In this document: in pieces, positions 45,986 to 55,632 of the stretch
Position numbering within the stretch: position 1 is the stretch's first letter
How the letters are laid out: every line of letters starts with the position of its first letter
DNA from: Rhodococcus sp. NBC_00297
Lineage (GTDB): Bacteria > Actinomycetota > Actinomycetes > Mycobacteriales > Mycobacteriaceae
Direction of reading: 5' to 3'
Length of the DNA stretch: 64,000 nucleotides
Assembly (NCBI RefSeq): GCF_036173065.1
Contig: NZ_CP108041.1
Location: 310,001 to 374,000, forward strand
The notes under the pieces: generated by a model
Databases searched by the model: none
Told to the model about the DNA's origin: nothing
What the model saw: the letters and a program-made list of their open reading frames with translations, nothing else
Translations under genes and position numbers: made by a program

Positions 45986-47052
45986 AGCGAGTGCACCAGC
46001 TCCACCACCGACGTCACCACGTCGGGATCGGTGGCGGGCAGGACCCCGTGGCCCAGGTTGAAGATGTGCCCGGTGGCGCCGGAAGCGAGTGCGGCGTCCG
46101 CCTCGCCCACGATGCGGGTGACCTCGCGGCGCACCGCGTCGGGGCCCGCGAACAGCACGGCGGGATCGAGATTGCCCTGCAGAGCCTTGCCCGGACCGAC
46201 TCGACGAGCGGCGACGTCGAGCGGGATCCGCCAGTCGACACCGACGACGTCCGCGCCCGCCTCCCCCATCGCCCCGAGCAGCTCGCCCGTCCCGACACCG
46301 AAGTGGATGCGCGGCACGCCGGCCGACGCCATGGCCTCGAACACGCGGCTGGAGTGGGGGAACACGAACTCGCGGTACTCGGCGAGTGACAGCGCCCCGG
46401 CCCACGAGTCGAAGAGCTGGACCGCGTCGACGCCGGCATCGGCCTGCGCGGTGAGGAAGGCGATGGTCATGTCGGCCAGCGACGAGAGCAATGCATGCCA
46501 CGTCTGCGGATCCGAGTGCATGAGCGCCTTGGTGCGCTCGTGGTTGCGACTCGGACCGCCTTCGACCAGGTAGGACGCCAGCGTGAACGGTGCGCCCGCG
46601 AAGCCGATGAGGGGCACGTCCTTCAACTCGGCCATGAGCAGGGAGATGGCCTTCGCGACCGGCTCGATCTGCTCCGACTGCAGGACCGGCAACGACTGCA
46701 CGTCGGCCACGGACCGCACCGGGTTCGCCACGACGGGACCGGTGCCGGCCACGATCTCGAGGTCGACGCCGGCCGCCTTGAGCGGCACGACGATGTCGGA
46801 GAACAGGATCGCCGCGTCGACCCCGTGCCGCCGGACCGGCTGCATCGTGATCTCGCAGACCATCTCGGGGTCGAAGCACGAGGCGAGCATGGAGGTGCCC
46901 TCCCGCAACTTGCGGTACTCGGGCAGCGACCGACCGGCCTGACGCATGAACCACACGGGCCGACGCGACGGCGTCCGTCCCGTCGCGGCCGCGAGGAAGG
47001 GAGCTTCGGGCAGGCTTCGACGCGGACCGACGGCGTCAGGGATGGTGTTCAT
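45982..47052 (-). CDS. hemE: Uroporphyrinogen decarboxylase
   Basis: 356 aa. Converts uroporphyrinogen III to coproporphyrinogen III. Signatures [21 protein letters not shown] near residue 30 and [17 protein letters not shown] are intact, with the catalytic Asp in [16 protein letters not shown] 47052 is the likely start; a longer in-frame reading would cross the divergent promoter. First gene of a hemE-hemG-hemQ-HAD-molybdoenzyme run. Confidence 0.96.
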   Translation of the reverse strand: MNTIPDAVGPRRSLPEAPFLAAATGRTPSRRPVWFMRQAGRSLPEYRKLREGTSMLASCFDPEMVCEITMQPVRRHGVDAAILFSDIVVPLKAAGVDLEIVAGTGPVVANPVRSVADVQSLPVLQSEQIEPVAKAISLLMAELKDVPLIGFAGAPFTLASYLVEGGPSRNHERTKALMHSDPQTWHALLSSLADMTIAFLTAQADAGVDAVQLFDSWAGALSLAEYREFVFPHSSRVFEAMASAGVPRIHFGVGTGELLGAMGEAGADVVGVDWRIPLDVAARRVGPGKALQGNLDPAVLFAGPDAVRREVTRIVGEADAALASGATGHIFNLGHGVLPATDPDVVTSVVELVHSL

Positions 47053-47134
47053 CGGCGTCCATGCTGCCAGAGACGCACACCTGCCCGGCGCGCCTCCTCC
47101 GCTGGGCCGACGGTCGCGGCTAACGTCCGCACAC

Positions 47135-47743
47135 GTGACCACGTCCGAGAGCGCCTCGCAGCCTGCGCCCTTCCGCGCCGCCATCGACGCGATGCACCGG
47201 GCGACGGTCCACCCGAGCATCGAGGTCGGGCCGATCCGGCCTCCGCAGCGCCTGGCACCGTTCAGTTACGCACTGGGGGCCGAGGTGCGCCACTCCGAGA
47301 CGGAGTCGGTGCCCGAGCAGAGCGAGGGTGACGCGTTCGGGCGTCTCATCCTGTTGTACGACCCGGACGGCGACGAGGCGTGGAACGGCACCATGCGCCT
47401 GGTCGCCTACATCCAGGCCGACGTCGACGCGTCGCTGGCGTCGGATCCGCTGCTGCCCGAGGTGGCGTGGAGTTGGCTGGTCGACGCGTTCGAGGCGCGG
47501 TCCGAGCCGCTGACGGCGCTGGGCGGCACGGTCACCTCGACGAGTTCGGTGCGGTACGGGGACATCGCCGGCCCGCCGCGTGCCCACCAGCTCGAGCTGC
47601 GGGCCTCGTGGACCGCGCTCAGCGAGGAACTGTCGGTGCACGTCGAGGCGTTCGGTGAGGTTCTCGCCTACGCCGCGGGGCTGCCCCCGGCGGGCATCAC
47701 GGCGCTGGGTGCACGCGCCGACTCGGGCAGCTCCGACGCCTGA
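47135..47743 (+). CDS. DUF3000 family protein
   Basis: 202 aa. Conserved actinobacterial protein of unknown function. The sequence includes [66 protein letters not shown], and a C-terminal [12 protein letters not shown]. No membrane segment. GTG 47135 is inferred. It lies between hemE (divergent) and RNase D, as in Rv2680. Confidence 0.85.
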   Translation: MTTSESASQPAPFRAAIDAMHRATVHPSIEVGPIRPPQRLAPFSYALGAEVRHSETESVPEQSEGDAFGRLILLYDPDGDEAWNGTMRLVAYIQADVDASLASDPLLPEVAWSWLVDAFEARSEPLTALGGTVTSTSSVRYGDIAGPPRAHQLELRASWTALSEELSVHVEAFGEVLAYAAGLPPAGITALGARADSGSSDA

Positions 47744-47769
47744 TCGTCGGACAGCCTAGAGTTCGAACA

Positions 47770-49089
47770 ATGCCCGACACGCCCGACTCGACTCCTGCCT
47801 CCTCCGGCGACACCGCCGTCGAGCCGGAGGCGACTCCCCTTCTCGCTCCACGCGAGGGGGTCCCGCCGTTGACGGACACGGCGGACGCGGTGCGAGCGGC
47901 CGCGGAGCTGCTGGCGTCGGGAACCGGACCGTTGGCCGTCGACGCGGAACGCGCATCGGGTTTCCGATACTCGGCTCGCGCGTATCTGCTGCAGTTCCGT
48001 CGCCGGGGTGCGGGCACCGTCCTGCTCGATCCGATTCCGGTGGTCCGCGACGGTGGTGTCGAGGCGCTCGCGGGCTTCGCCGCCGTCGTGAACGACATGG
48101 AGTGGGTACTGCACTCCGCCGATCAGGATCTGCCGGGGCTCGCCGAGCTCGGCATGACTCCCGCGTCGCTGTACGACACGGAGCTGGCGGGCCGACTCGC
48201 CGGCTTCGACCGTGTCGGTCTGGCGGCCATCGTCGAACGGACGTTGGGCCTGTCGCTGCAGAAGGGTCACGGTGCGGCGGACTGGTCCACCCGACCGTTG
48301 CCCGACACCTGGCTCAACTACGCGGCACTCGATGTCGAGGTGCTCGTCGAGTTGCGTGACGCCATGGCCGAGGAGCTCGAGAGCCAGGGCAAGACCGACT
48401 GGGCCGCACAGGAATTCGAGTACATTCGCACCGCACCCCCGGCGCCTCCCAAGCCCGACCGCTGGCGCCGCACCTCAGGTATCCACACCATCAAGAACGC
48501 GCGGACGCTCGCCGTCGTCCGCGCTCTGTGGACCGCCCGCGACGATCTCGCGCGCCGCCGCGACATCGCGCCGAGCCGCGTCCTGCCGGACTCCGCGATC
48601 GTCGCCGCCGCGCAGAGGAACCCCGCCACGGTGTCCGAGCTGAACGCGTTGCCCGTCTTCGGCGGACCTCGTCAGCGTCGCCAGGCGCGCGTGTGGATGG
48701 ACGCGATCGAGCACGCCCGCGCACTTCCCGACGATGCGCTGCCCCCGGTGACGCAGCCCTTCGTGGGGCCGCCGCCGGTCAGTCGGTGGGCGCGGCGCGA
48801 TCCGGAGGCCGCCGGGCGTCTGTCCGCCGTCCGCGACGCGATGGCCGCCCTGTCCGCGGATGTCGCGATTCCCGTCGAGAACCTGCTGACTCCCGATCTC
48901 GTCCGTCGGATCTGCTGGGACCACCCCGCTCTCGTCGCGGAGTACGGGACGGACGAGGACGTGCTCGTCGACCGTTTCCTCGAGGCGCACGGGTCGCGGC
49001 CCTGGCAGCGCGAGGTGGCGGGTCCCGTCGTGGCAGCAGGCCTACGGACCGCCGAGGAGTCGAGGACGGCCGAAGTTACCGGCGAGTAG
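47770..49089 (+). CDS. Ribonuclease D-like 3'-5' exonuclease with HRDC domain
   Basis: 439 aa. DEDDy exonuclease motifs: AVDAERASGF (Asp58, Glu60), HSADQDLPGL, DTELAGRLAGF and NYAALDVEVLVEL (Tyr184, Asp188). An HRDC domain follows at about 225-300 (NARTLAVVRALWTARDDLARRRDIAPSRVL). It probably trims tRNA or other RNA 3' ends. ATG 47770 starts a proline/serine-rich tail of about 30 residues. Homologue of Rv2681. Confidence 0.92.
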   Translation: MPDTPDSTPASSGDTAVEPEATPLLAPREGVPPLTDTADAVRAAAELLASGTGPLAVDAERASGFRYSARAYLLQFRRRGAGTVLLDPIPVVRDGGVEALAGFAAVVNDMEWVLHSADQDLPGLAELGMTPASLYDTELAGRLAGFDRVGLAAIVERTLGLSLQKGHGAADWSTRPLPDTWLNYAALDVEVLVELRDAMAEELESQGKTDWAAQEFEYIRTAPPAPPKPDRWRRTSGIHTIKNARTLAVVRALWTARDDLARRRDIAPSRVLPDSAIVAAAQRNPATVSELNALPVFGGPRQRRQARVWMDAIEHARALPDDALPPVTQPFVGPPPVSRWARRDPEAAGRLSAVRDAMAALSADVAIPVENLLTPDLVRRICWDHPALVAEYGTDEDVLVDRFLEAHGSRPWQREVAGPVVAAGLRTAEESRTAEVTGE

Positions 49090-49154
49090 GCACGGGTTAG
49101 AGTGGGCGCGCGAGCCGGGCGTCCGGCTCGTTCCAGCGCCTGCCGGAAGGAACC

Positions 49155-50381
49155 ATGTCTTCTCCGAAATCCGCTCCCGCTCGATCCGCGTCCAGTCGTG
49201 GCGTCGCGTTCGTCGACGGTGTTCGTACGCCGTTCGGCAAGGCCGGCCCCAAGGGTATGTACGCGGATACCCGAGCGGACGACCTCGTGGTCAAAGCGAT
49301 CCGTGAACTGCTCCGCCGCAATCCCGAACTGCCACCCGAGCGCGTCGACGAGGTCGGCATCGCCGCCACGACGCAGACCGGCGACCAGGGTCTGACCATC
49401 GGCCGCACGTCGGCACTGCTCGCCGGGCTCCCCCGCAGCGTGCCCGGTTTCGCCGTCGACCGGATGTGTGCGGGCGCGATGACCGCGGTGACCACCACCG
49501 CGTCGGGCATCGGCTTCGGACAGTACGACGTCGTCATCGCCGGCGGCGTCGAGCACATGGGCCGGCACCCGATGGGCGAGGGCGTCGATCCGAACCCGCG
49601 CTTCCTGGCCGACAAGCTCGTCGACCCGAGTGCGCTCGTCATGGGCAACACGGCCGAGAACCTGCACGACCGCTACCCGTCCATCACCAAGGACCGCACG
49701 GACGCCTACGCCGTCGCGAGCCAGGAGAAGTACGACGCGGCGAAGAAGGCCGGACTCATCGGCGAGACGCTCGTTCCCGTTGCGACCAAGTCCGCCGCCG
49801 GGTGGGGCCTCGCCACCGAGGACGAACCGCCGCGCCCCGGCACGACCCTGGACGATCTGGCGAAGCTCAAGACTCCGTTCCGGCCCGCCGGACGCGTCAC
49901 CGCCGGCAACGCCGCCGGACTCAACGACGGTGCGACAGCGGCGATCCTGGCCGGCGAGGACACCGCCGCGGAACTCGGCCTGAAGGTCGGGATGCGCATG
50001 GTGGGCTTCTCGTTCGCCGGCGTCGATCCGGCCGTGATGGGCATCGGTCCCGTCCCCGCCACCGAGAAGCTGCTCGGACGCACCGGCCTGTCCATCGAGG
50101 ACATCGGCCTCTTCGAGATCAACGAGGCCTTCGCCATCCAGGTCCTCGCGTTCACCGAGCACTTCGGTATCGCCGACGACGACGCCCGGATCAACCAGTG
50201 GGGCGGCGCCATCGCCTGCGGCCATCCCCTCGCGTCCTCGGGCGTTCGACTGATGACCCAGCTCAGCCGGCAGTTCGCCACTCGCCCCGATGTCCGCTAC
50301 GGCCTCACCACCATGTGCATCGGCCTCGGCATGGGCGGCAGCGTCATCTGGGAAAATCCCGCCTACGACGGAAGCAAGTGA
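49155..50381 (+). CDS. fadA: Acetyl-CoA acyltransferase (thiolase, FadA type)
   Basis: 408 aa. Thiolytic last step of fatty acid beta-oxidation. Nucleophile Cys105 in VDRMCAGAMTAV; NEAFAIQVLAF and CGHPLASSGVRL supply the His and Cys; the C-terminal CIGLGMGGSVIWE is intact. ATG 49155 has GAAGGAACC upstream. The fadB gene follows five bases after its stop, so they form a fadAB operon encoding a trifunctional-type complex. Confidence 0.95.
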   Translation: MSSPKSAPARSASSRGVAFVDGVRTPFGKAGPKGMYADTRADDLVVKAIRELLRRNPELPPERVDEVGIAATTQTGDQGLTIGRTSALLAGLPRSVPGFAVDRMCAGAMTAVTTTASGIGFGQYDVVIAGGVEHMGRHPMGEGVDPNPRFLADKLVDPSALVMGNTAENLHDRYPSITKDRTDAYAVASQEKYDAAKKAGLIGETLVPVATKSAAGWGLATEDEPPRPGTTLDDLAKLKTPFRPAGRVTAGNAAGLNDGATAAILAGEDTAAELGLKVGMRMVGFSFAGVDPAVMGIGPVPATEKLLGRTGLSIEDIGLFEINEAFAIQVLAFTEHFGIADDDARINQWGGAIACGHPLASSGVRLMTQLSRQFATRPDVRYGLTTMCIGLGMGGSVIWENPAYDGSK

Positions 50382-50386
50382 TTGCC

Positions 50387-52486
50387 ATGACTTCTGCCTT
50401 CTCCGATGAAGTGGTGACCCACGCGTTCACCAGGATCGTCACCGTGCCCGGCCTCGACGGCCCGGTCGCCATCGTCACGCTCGACAACGGCTTCGACCAC
50501 ACCAAGCCGTCCACCTTCGGACCCGCCGGACTCACCGAGCTCGATGCGGCACTGGACGCGGCCTACGCGGCGAATCCGGTGGCCGTCGCGGTGACCGGGA
50601 AGCCGTTCATCTTCGCCGTCGGCGCGGACCTCAACGGTGTGCCGAACATCTCCGACCGCGCCGTCGCGCTGGAGATCGGCATATTGGGGCACAAGGTGTT
50701 CCGCCGCCTGCGTGAGTCCACGGTGCCCACGTTCGCCTTCGTCAACGGCGCCGCTCTGGGCGGTGGACTCGAGATCGCGCTGCACTGCCACTACCGCACC
50801 GTCGCGGACAACGCTGCGGCACTGGGGCTCCCGGAGACCTTCCTGGGCCTCGTTCCCGGCTGGGGCGGAACGCAGTTGCTGCCCAACCTGATCGGGCCGG
50901 CCAATGCCGTCACCGTGGTGATCGAGAACGCGCTCAACCAGAACCGGATGCTGAAGCCTGCGGACGCGCAGAAGCTCGGGATCGCGGACGAGGTCTTCGG
51001 CGGCGCCGACTTCCTCGAACAGTCGCTGCTGTGGGCCGCGAAGGTCGTCTCCGGTGACGTCACCCCCGCCCGCCCCGACATCGATCGCGGCCAGGGCTGG
51101 GACGACGCGATCGCGCGCGCGAAGGCCATCGTGTCCGGCAAGACGGGAGACCACGCACCGGGACCGGTGCGCGCCGTGCAGCTGCTGGAGCTGGCGAAGT
51201 CGACCGACATCACCGACTCCGCGTCGCTCGACGCCGCCTTCGCTGCCGAGGACGAGGCGCTGGCCGACCTTCTCATGGCCGACGAACTGCGGGCCGGGCT
51301 CTACGCATTCGACCTCGTGCAGAAGCGTGCCAAGCGGCCTGCCGGAGCGCCCGACAAGTCCCTCGCCCGGAAGGTCACCGGCGTCGGCATCGTGGGCGCC
51401 GGCCTCATGGCCAGCCAGCTCGCCCTGCTGTTCGTACGTCAGTTGACGGTGCCGGTGATCCTCACCGACATCGACCAGGAGCGCATCGACAAGGGCGTCG
51501 GCTACGTTCACGCCGAGATCGACAAGCTGCAGGGCAAGAAGCGACTCTCCCCCGACGCGGCGAACCGTCTCAAGGCGTTGGTGTCCGGATCGCTCGACAA
51601 GTCCGCATTCGCGACGACCGACTGGGTCATCGAGGCAGTGTTCGAGAACCTCGACGTGAAGAAGAAGGTCTTCGCCGAGCTCGAGGAATTCGTCTCCCCC
51701 GAGACGATCCTCGCGACGAACACGTCGTCGCTGTCGATCACCCGCATGGCGGCGGAGCTGAAGCACCCCGAGCGGGTCGTCGGATTCCACTTCTTCAACC
51801 CCGTGGCCGTTCTTCCGCTGCTGGAGATCGTCCGCGGCGAGAAGACCGACGATGCCACGCTCGCAACAGCATTCGCGACGGCGAAGTCTCTGAAGAAGTC
51901 GGCCGTGCTGATCGCCGACAAGCCCGGCTTCGTCTTCAACCGCTTGCTCACCCGCGCCCTCGGCGAGGTCATGAACGCGATCGACGAGGGCACGCCCTTC
52001 GACGTCGCGGACAACGCCATCAGCGAGCTCGGCATGCCGATGAGCCCGCTCACGCTGCTCTCGCTCGTCGGCCCCGCCGTCGCACTGCACACCGGCGAGA
52101 CCATGGCCGAGTACTACCCGGAGCGGTTCCACGACTCCCCCGGCCTGCAGGCGATGGTCGCGAACAAGAAGTCCGCGGTGTGGACCTACGGCGCCGACGG
52201 AGCCAAGACCGTCGACCCCGAGATCGCCGATCTGTGGCCGCAGGGCGACTCACCGTCGACGGCCGAGCAGGTGCTCGATCGCACCCGCCGCGCCTTCGCG
52301 GAGGAGATCGACATCATGCTGCAGGAAGACGTCGTCGCGGCCGCTCAGGACATCGACCTCTGCCTGATCCTCGGCGGCGGCTTCGGGTTCTGGAACGGCG
52401 GCATCGTGCCGTACCTCGATCGCACGGGCACCTCCGAGGCCGTCACCGGTCACCGGTTCCTCGACAAGGGTGTCGCCAGCGTGTGA
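50387..52486 (+). CDS. fadB: Fatty acid oxidation multifunctional protein: enoyl-CoA hydratase + 3-hydroxyacyl-CoA dehydrogenase
   Basis: 699 aa. The first 190 residues are a crotonase fold with FAVGADLNG, GAALGGGLEIALHC and GLPETFLGLVPGWGGTQ, giving the oxyanion hole and Glu150. The dehydrogenase begins near 330 with VTGVGIVGAGLMASQLALL (NAD-binding GxGxxG), then the His of VGFHFFNPVAVLPLLE and the C-terminal helical domain ending LILGGGFGFWNGG. ATG 50387 is chosen over a much longer frame overlapping fadA. It is followed by a terminator hairpin. Confidence 0.95.
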   Translation: MTSAFSDEVVTHAFTRIVTVPGLDGPVAIVTLDNGFDHTKPSTFGPAGLTELDAALDAAYAANPVAVAVTGKPFIFAVGADLNGVPNISDRAVALEIGILGHKVFRRLRESTVPTFAFVNGAALGGGLEIALHCHYRTVADNAAALGLPETFLGLVPGWGGTQLLPNLIGPANAVTVVIENALNQNRMLKPADAQKLGIADEVFGGADFLEQSLLWAAKVVSGDVTPARPDIDRGQGWDDAIARAKAIVSGKTGDHAPGPVRAVQLLELAKSTDITDSASLDAAFAAEDEALADLLMADELRAGLYAFDLVQKRAKRPAGAPDKSLARKVTGVGIVGAGLMASQLALLFVRQLTVPVILTDIDQERIDKGVGYVHAEIDKLQGKKRLSPDAANRLKALVSGSLDKSAFATTDWVIEAVFENLDVKKKVFAELEEFVSPETILATNTSSLSITRMAAELKHPERVVGFHFFNPVAVLPLLEIVRGEKTDDATLATAFATAKSLKKSAVLIADKPGFVFNRLLTRALGEVMNAIDEGTPFDVADNAISELGMPMSPLTLLSLVGPAVALHTGETMAEYYPERFHDSPGLQAMVANKKSAVWTYGADGAKTVDPEIADLWPQGDSPSTAEQVLDRTRRAFAEEIDIMLQEDVVAAAQDIDLCLILGGGFGFWNGGIVPYLDRTGTSEAVTGHRFLDKGVASV

Positions 52487-52500
52487 TGGGGCTGCGCCCT

Positions 52501-52542
52501 CGTGCGCCCTTTGCGCATCCCTGGATACGCGAAGGGCGCACG
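52501..52542 (+). terminator. Hairpin after fadB
   Basis: CGTGCGCCCTTTGCGCAT (52501-52518) and ATACGCGAAGGGCGCACG (52525-52542) form an 18-bp stem with G-U type pairs and a six-base loop, 14 bases after the fadB stop. No T tract. Confidence 0.75.
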
Positions 52543-52558
52543 GGGCCGGAGGCCATAC

Positions 52559-52577
52559 ATAGGTTAGGCTAACCATG
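52559..52577 (+). promoter_or_regulatory. Putative IdeR/DtxR iron box
   Basis: The 13-base centre GGTTAGGCTAACC is a perfect match to the core of the consensus TTAGGTTAGGCTAACCTAA; 15 of 19 positions match overall. It abuts the GTG start of the iron-siderophore binding protein, leaving no room for a normal RBS, so the transcript may be leaderless. Iron repression of the downstream gene is expected. Confidence 0.8.
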
Positions 52578-53587
52578 TGAAACGCTCTCGCCTTCTGCCC
52601 GCCGTCGCGGCCACCGCCGCGCTCGCCCTCGTCGCCGGATGTTCGTCCGATGCCGACTCCGACGCGCCCGCCGCCGCGTCGGGTGGCGCGTTCCCCGTCA
52701 CCATCGACCACGCCTTCGGTTCGACCACCATCGACGCCGCACCGGAGCGCATCGTCACGATGGGCTGGAACGCACAGGACATCCTCGGCGCCCTCGACAT
52801 CACGCCCGTCGGCCAGCCGAAGTACACCTACGGTGCCGACGAGAACGGCGTGATGCCGTGGGCACAGGAGTTCTACGACGCGGACGCCACCACCCTGTAC
52901 GAGGATCCGGCTGCGGGTGAGCCCGACGTCGAGGCCCTCGCGACCCTGGCGCCCGACCTGGTGCTCGCGCCCTACGAGGGTTTCCCGCAGTCGTACTACG
53001 ACACGTTGTCCGCTGTCTCGCCCGTCGTCGCCTACCCCGGTGAGGCCTGGCAGACGACGTGGCAGGACCAGACCACGATGATCGGTGAGGCAGTCGGGAA
53101 GCCCACGGAGGCACAGGCTCTCATCGACGGTATGGGCCAGCGGCTCGCCTCGGAGGCCGAGGCCAATCCGGAGTTCGCGGGCAAGACCGTCGCGGTGGTG
53201 AACCTGGACACGGACGCCGGTCAGGCGAACGTCTACATGCCGTCCGATCCACGCGTGCAGGTTCTCAACGAGATGGGTTTCATCAACGCCCCCGGCGTCG
53301 TGGCACTCGACGAAGCCGACTCCGCGGACACCTTCTTCTCCACCGTGTCCCTGGAGAACGTGCAGAGCTTCGACGCCGACGTGATCGTCGCGTTCACTCC
53401 GGAGGGCTTCGACCTCGCCTCGGTTCCGGCTGTGGCGACGCTGCCCGCGGTCGCCTCCGGATCCGCGGTCGCGCTCAGTGACGAGCAGGTCATCGCCGGT
53501 CTGAGCAACGTCAACCCGGTGAGCACCCCGTGGGTACTCGACCGGATCCTCCCGCAGTTGAAGGACGCCGCCACCAAGGCGACGTAG
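52577..53587 (+). CDS. Iron-siderophore ABC transporter substrate-binding lipoprotein (FepB-like)
   Basis: 336 aa. Signal peptide with lipobox LVAGC (Cys about 22). Periplasmic-binding class III layout: VTIDHAFGSTTIDAAPERIVTMGWNAQDILGAL, DVEALATLAPDLVLAPYEG and the C-terminal NPVSTPWVLDRILPQL. These proteins capture ferric siderophores for an ABC importer. No permease or ATPase is adjacent, so it works with a transporter elsewhere. The GTG start lies at the end of an IdeR-like box. It converges with dxs six bases away. Confidence 0.9.
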   Translation: MKRSRLLPAVAATAALALVAGCSSDADSDAPAAASGGAFPVTIDHAFGSTTIDAAPERIVTMGWNAQDILGALDITPVGQPKYTYGADENGVMPWAQEFYDADATTLYEDPAAGEPDVEALATLAPDLVLAPYEGFPQSYYDTLSAVSPVVAYPGEAWQTTWQDQTTMIGEAVGKPTEAQALIDGMGQRLASEAEANPEFAGKTVAVVNLDTDAGQANVYMPSDPRVQVLNEMGFINAPGVVALDEADSADTFFSTVSLENVQSFDADVIVAFTPEGFDLASVPAVATLPAVASGSAVALSDEQVIAGLSNVNPVSTPWVLDRILPQLKDAATKAT

Positions 53588-53593
53588 CGACCG

Positions 53594-55483
53594 TCAGATG
53601 TCGCCGGGCCGGTGAGCGATCCATCCGCGCACCCGGCCGGCGATGTCCGACGGGGTGAGGCCGATGTCGGCGTGAATGCGATCCCGCGAGCTGTGGTCCA
53701 GGAACTGCTGTGGCACACCGAGATCCCGACAGGGGACGTCGACGCCGCCGGCGCGCAGGGCAGCCGACACGGATGCACCGATGCCGCCGTGCAGACCGCT
53801 GTCCTCGAGCGTGACCACCAGACGGAAGTCCGCGGCGAGCTTCACGAGCGAGTCCGGAACGGGCAGCACCCACCGCGGATCGACGACCGTGGCCGAGACA
53901 CCGTCCGCGGCGAGTTCTCGCGCCGTGTCCAGTGCCAACGACGCGAACGGACCGACGGCGACGAGGAGTACGTCCGACTCCCCCTCGGGCTCGTGCAGCA
54001 CGTCGACGGAGTCGTCCAGACGCCGCACCGCCTCGATGTCGTCGGGGATGGCGCCCTTGGGGAAGCGCAGCGCGGTGGGACCGTCGGACACCGCGAGTGC
54101 CTCGGCGAGTTCCTCGCGCAGGGTCGCTCCGTCGCGGGGCGCCGCCACGCGCATGTTCGGCACGATGCCGAGCAGCGACATGTCCCACATGCCGTTGTGG
54201 CTGGCGCCGTCCGATCCGGTGACCCCGGCGCGATCGAGCACCAGGGTGACCGGCAGGTTCAGTAGTGCCACGTCCATCAGCAGCTGGTCGAACGCCCGAT
54301 TGAGGAACGTCGAGTAGATCGCCACCACGGGATGCAGACCACCGAGTGCGAGACCGGCGGCGGACGTGAGCGCGTGTTGCTCGGCGATGCCCACGTCGAA
54401 GAAACGGTCCGGGAACACCTCGCCGAACGCGGCGAGCCCGGTGGGTCCGGCCATCGCGGCGGTGATGGCCACGACGTCCTCACGGTCGGTTCCCAGGGCG
54501 ATGAGTTGACGGGAGAACTCCGACGTCCAGTCCGGAGCCGCGACGCTGGTCGCCAGGCCGGTGAGCGGGTCGATGACTCCCGTCGAGTGCATCTGGTCGG
54601 CGACGTCGTTCTCGGCGAACGAGTAGCCCATGCCCTTGCGCGTCACCGCGTGGACGATGACCGGCCCGCCGAAGGCCTTCGCGCGGCGCAGCGCCGATTC
54701 CAGAGCCGCCTGATCGTGTCCGTCGACCGGACCGAGGTACTTGATGCCCAGATCGGTGAACATGACCTGCGGGCTGATCGCGTCCTTGAGGCCGGCCTTC
54801 ATGCCGTGCAACATGGCGTATGCGGCCGACCCGACCACGGGCAGGTTCTTCACCATGTGACGGCCGGTGTCCAGCGCGCGCTCGTAGTTGGGCTGCAGGC
54901 GCAGCGTCGCGAGATGGTCGGCGAGGCCGCCGATGGTCGGCGAGTAGGAGCGACCGTTGTCGTTCACGACGATCACGACGGAACGATCCTTGCCGGCCGC
55001 GATGTTGTTGAGCGCCTCCCAGCACATGCCACCGGTGAGGGCGCCGTCCCCGACGACCGCGACGACGTGACGATCGCCGCGCCCGGTCAGCTCGAAGGCC
55101 TTGGCGAGGCCGTCGGCGTAGGAGAGGGATGCCGACGCGTGTGAGGACTCGACCCAGTCGTGCTCGCTCTCGCTGCGGGACGGGTAGCCGGACAGCCCAC
55201 CCTCCTTGCGCAGGGAGTCGAAGCGGTCCGCTCGACCGGTGACCATCTTGTGCACGTACGCCTGGTGGCCGGTGTCGAAGATCACCGGGTCACGAGGCGA
55301 GTCGAACACGCGGTGGATGGCCAGAGTCAGCTCGACGACACCGAGATTGGGTCCGAGGTGGCCACCCGTGGCAGACACCTTCTCGACCAGGAACCGACGG
55401 ATCTCGTCCGCCAGTTCGGCCAGCTCCACCGGGCCGAGGGCACGCAGGTCGCTGGGCTCGTGCACGCCGTCCAGAACACCCAA
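53594..55483 (-). CDS. dxs: 1-deoxy-D-xylulose-5-phosphate synthase
   Basis: 629 aa TPP enzyme that condenses pyruvate and glyceraldehyde 3-phosphate, first step of the MEP isoprenoid pathway. The typical [35 protein letters not shown] (TPP-Mg motif), [16 protein letters not shown], and transketolase C-part [20 protein letters not shown] are intact. The TTG at 55483 gives the family start [15 protein letters not shown] and is preceded by GGAGGGGAG at an ideal distance. Homologue of Rv2682c. Confidence 0.96.
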   Translation of the reverse strand: MGVLDGVHEPSDLRALGPVELAELADEIRRFLVEKVSATGGHLGPNLGVVELTLAIHRVFDSPRDPVIFDTGHQAYVHKMVTGRADRFDSLRKEGGLSGYPSRSESEHDWVESSHASASLSYADGLAKAFELTGRGDRHVVAVVGDGALTGGMCWEALNNIAAGKDRSVVIVVNDNGRSYSPTIGGLADHLATLRLQPNYERALDTGRHMVKNLPVVGSAAYAMLHGMKAGLKDAISPQVMFTDLGIKYLGPVDGHDQAALESALRRAKAFGGPVIVHAVTRKGMGYSFAENDVADQMHSTGVIDPLTGLATSVAAPDWTSEFSRQLIALGTDREDVVAITAAMAGPTGLAAFGEVFPDRFFDVGIAEQHALTSAAGLALGGLHPVVAIYSTFLNRAFDQLLMDVALLNLPVTLVLDRAGVTGSDGASHNGMWDMSLLGIVPNMRVAAPRDGATLREELAEALAVSDGPTALRFPKGAIPDDIEAVRRLDDSVDVLHEPEGESDVLLVAVGPFASLALDTARELAADGVSATVVDPRWVLPVPDSLVKLAADFRLVVTLEDSGLHGGIGASVSAALRAGGVDVPCRDLGVPQQFLDHSSRDRIHADIGLTPSDIAGRVRGWIAHRPGDI

Positions 55484-55632
55484 CGAAATCGCTCCCCTCC
55501 GAAGATTGCCTTGTCGTCCGTCGTGCCGTGAGGCACTCGGACAGGCCAGTTCGGACAAGTCTACGTGGACCCGGATCGGCGGGTTACCGTACGAGCGCCG
55601 AGCCGCGGCACAGAATCGAGAGAGTGGTGACG

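Noticed and set aside
47750-47769. GTTCGAAC sequence upstream of the RNase D gene as a LexA box
   Set aside because: The halves have no four-base spacer, so it does not fit TCGAAC-N4-GTTCGA.
49466-50386. A long N-terminal extension of FadB overlapping fadA
   Set aside because: It reads fadA in the wrong frame and is Arg-rich; ATG 50387 gives a normal FadB start.
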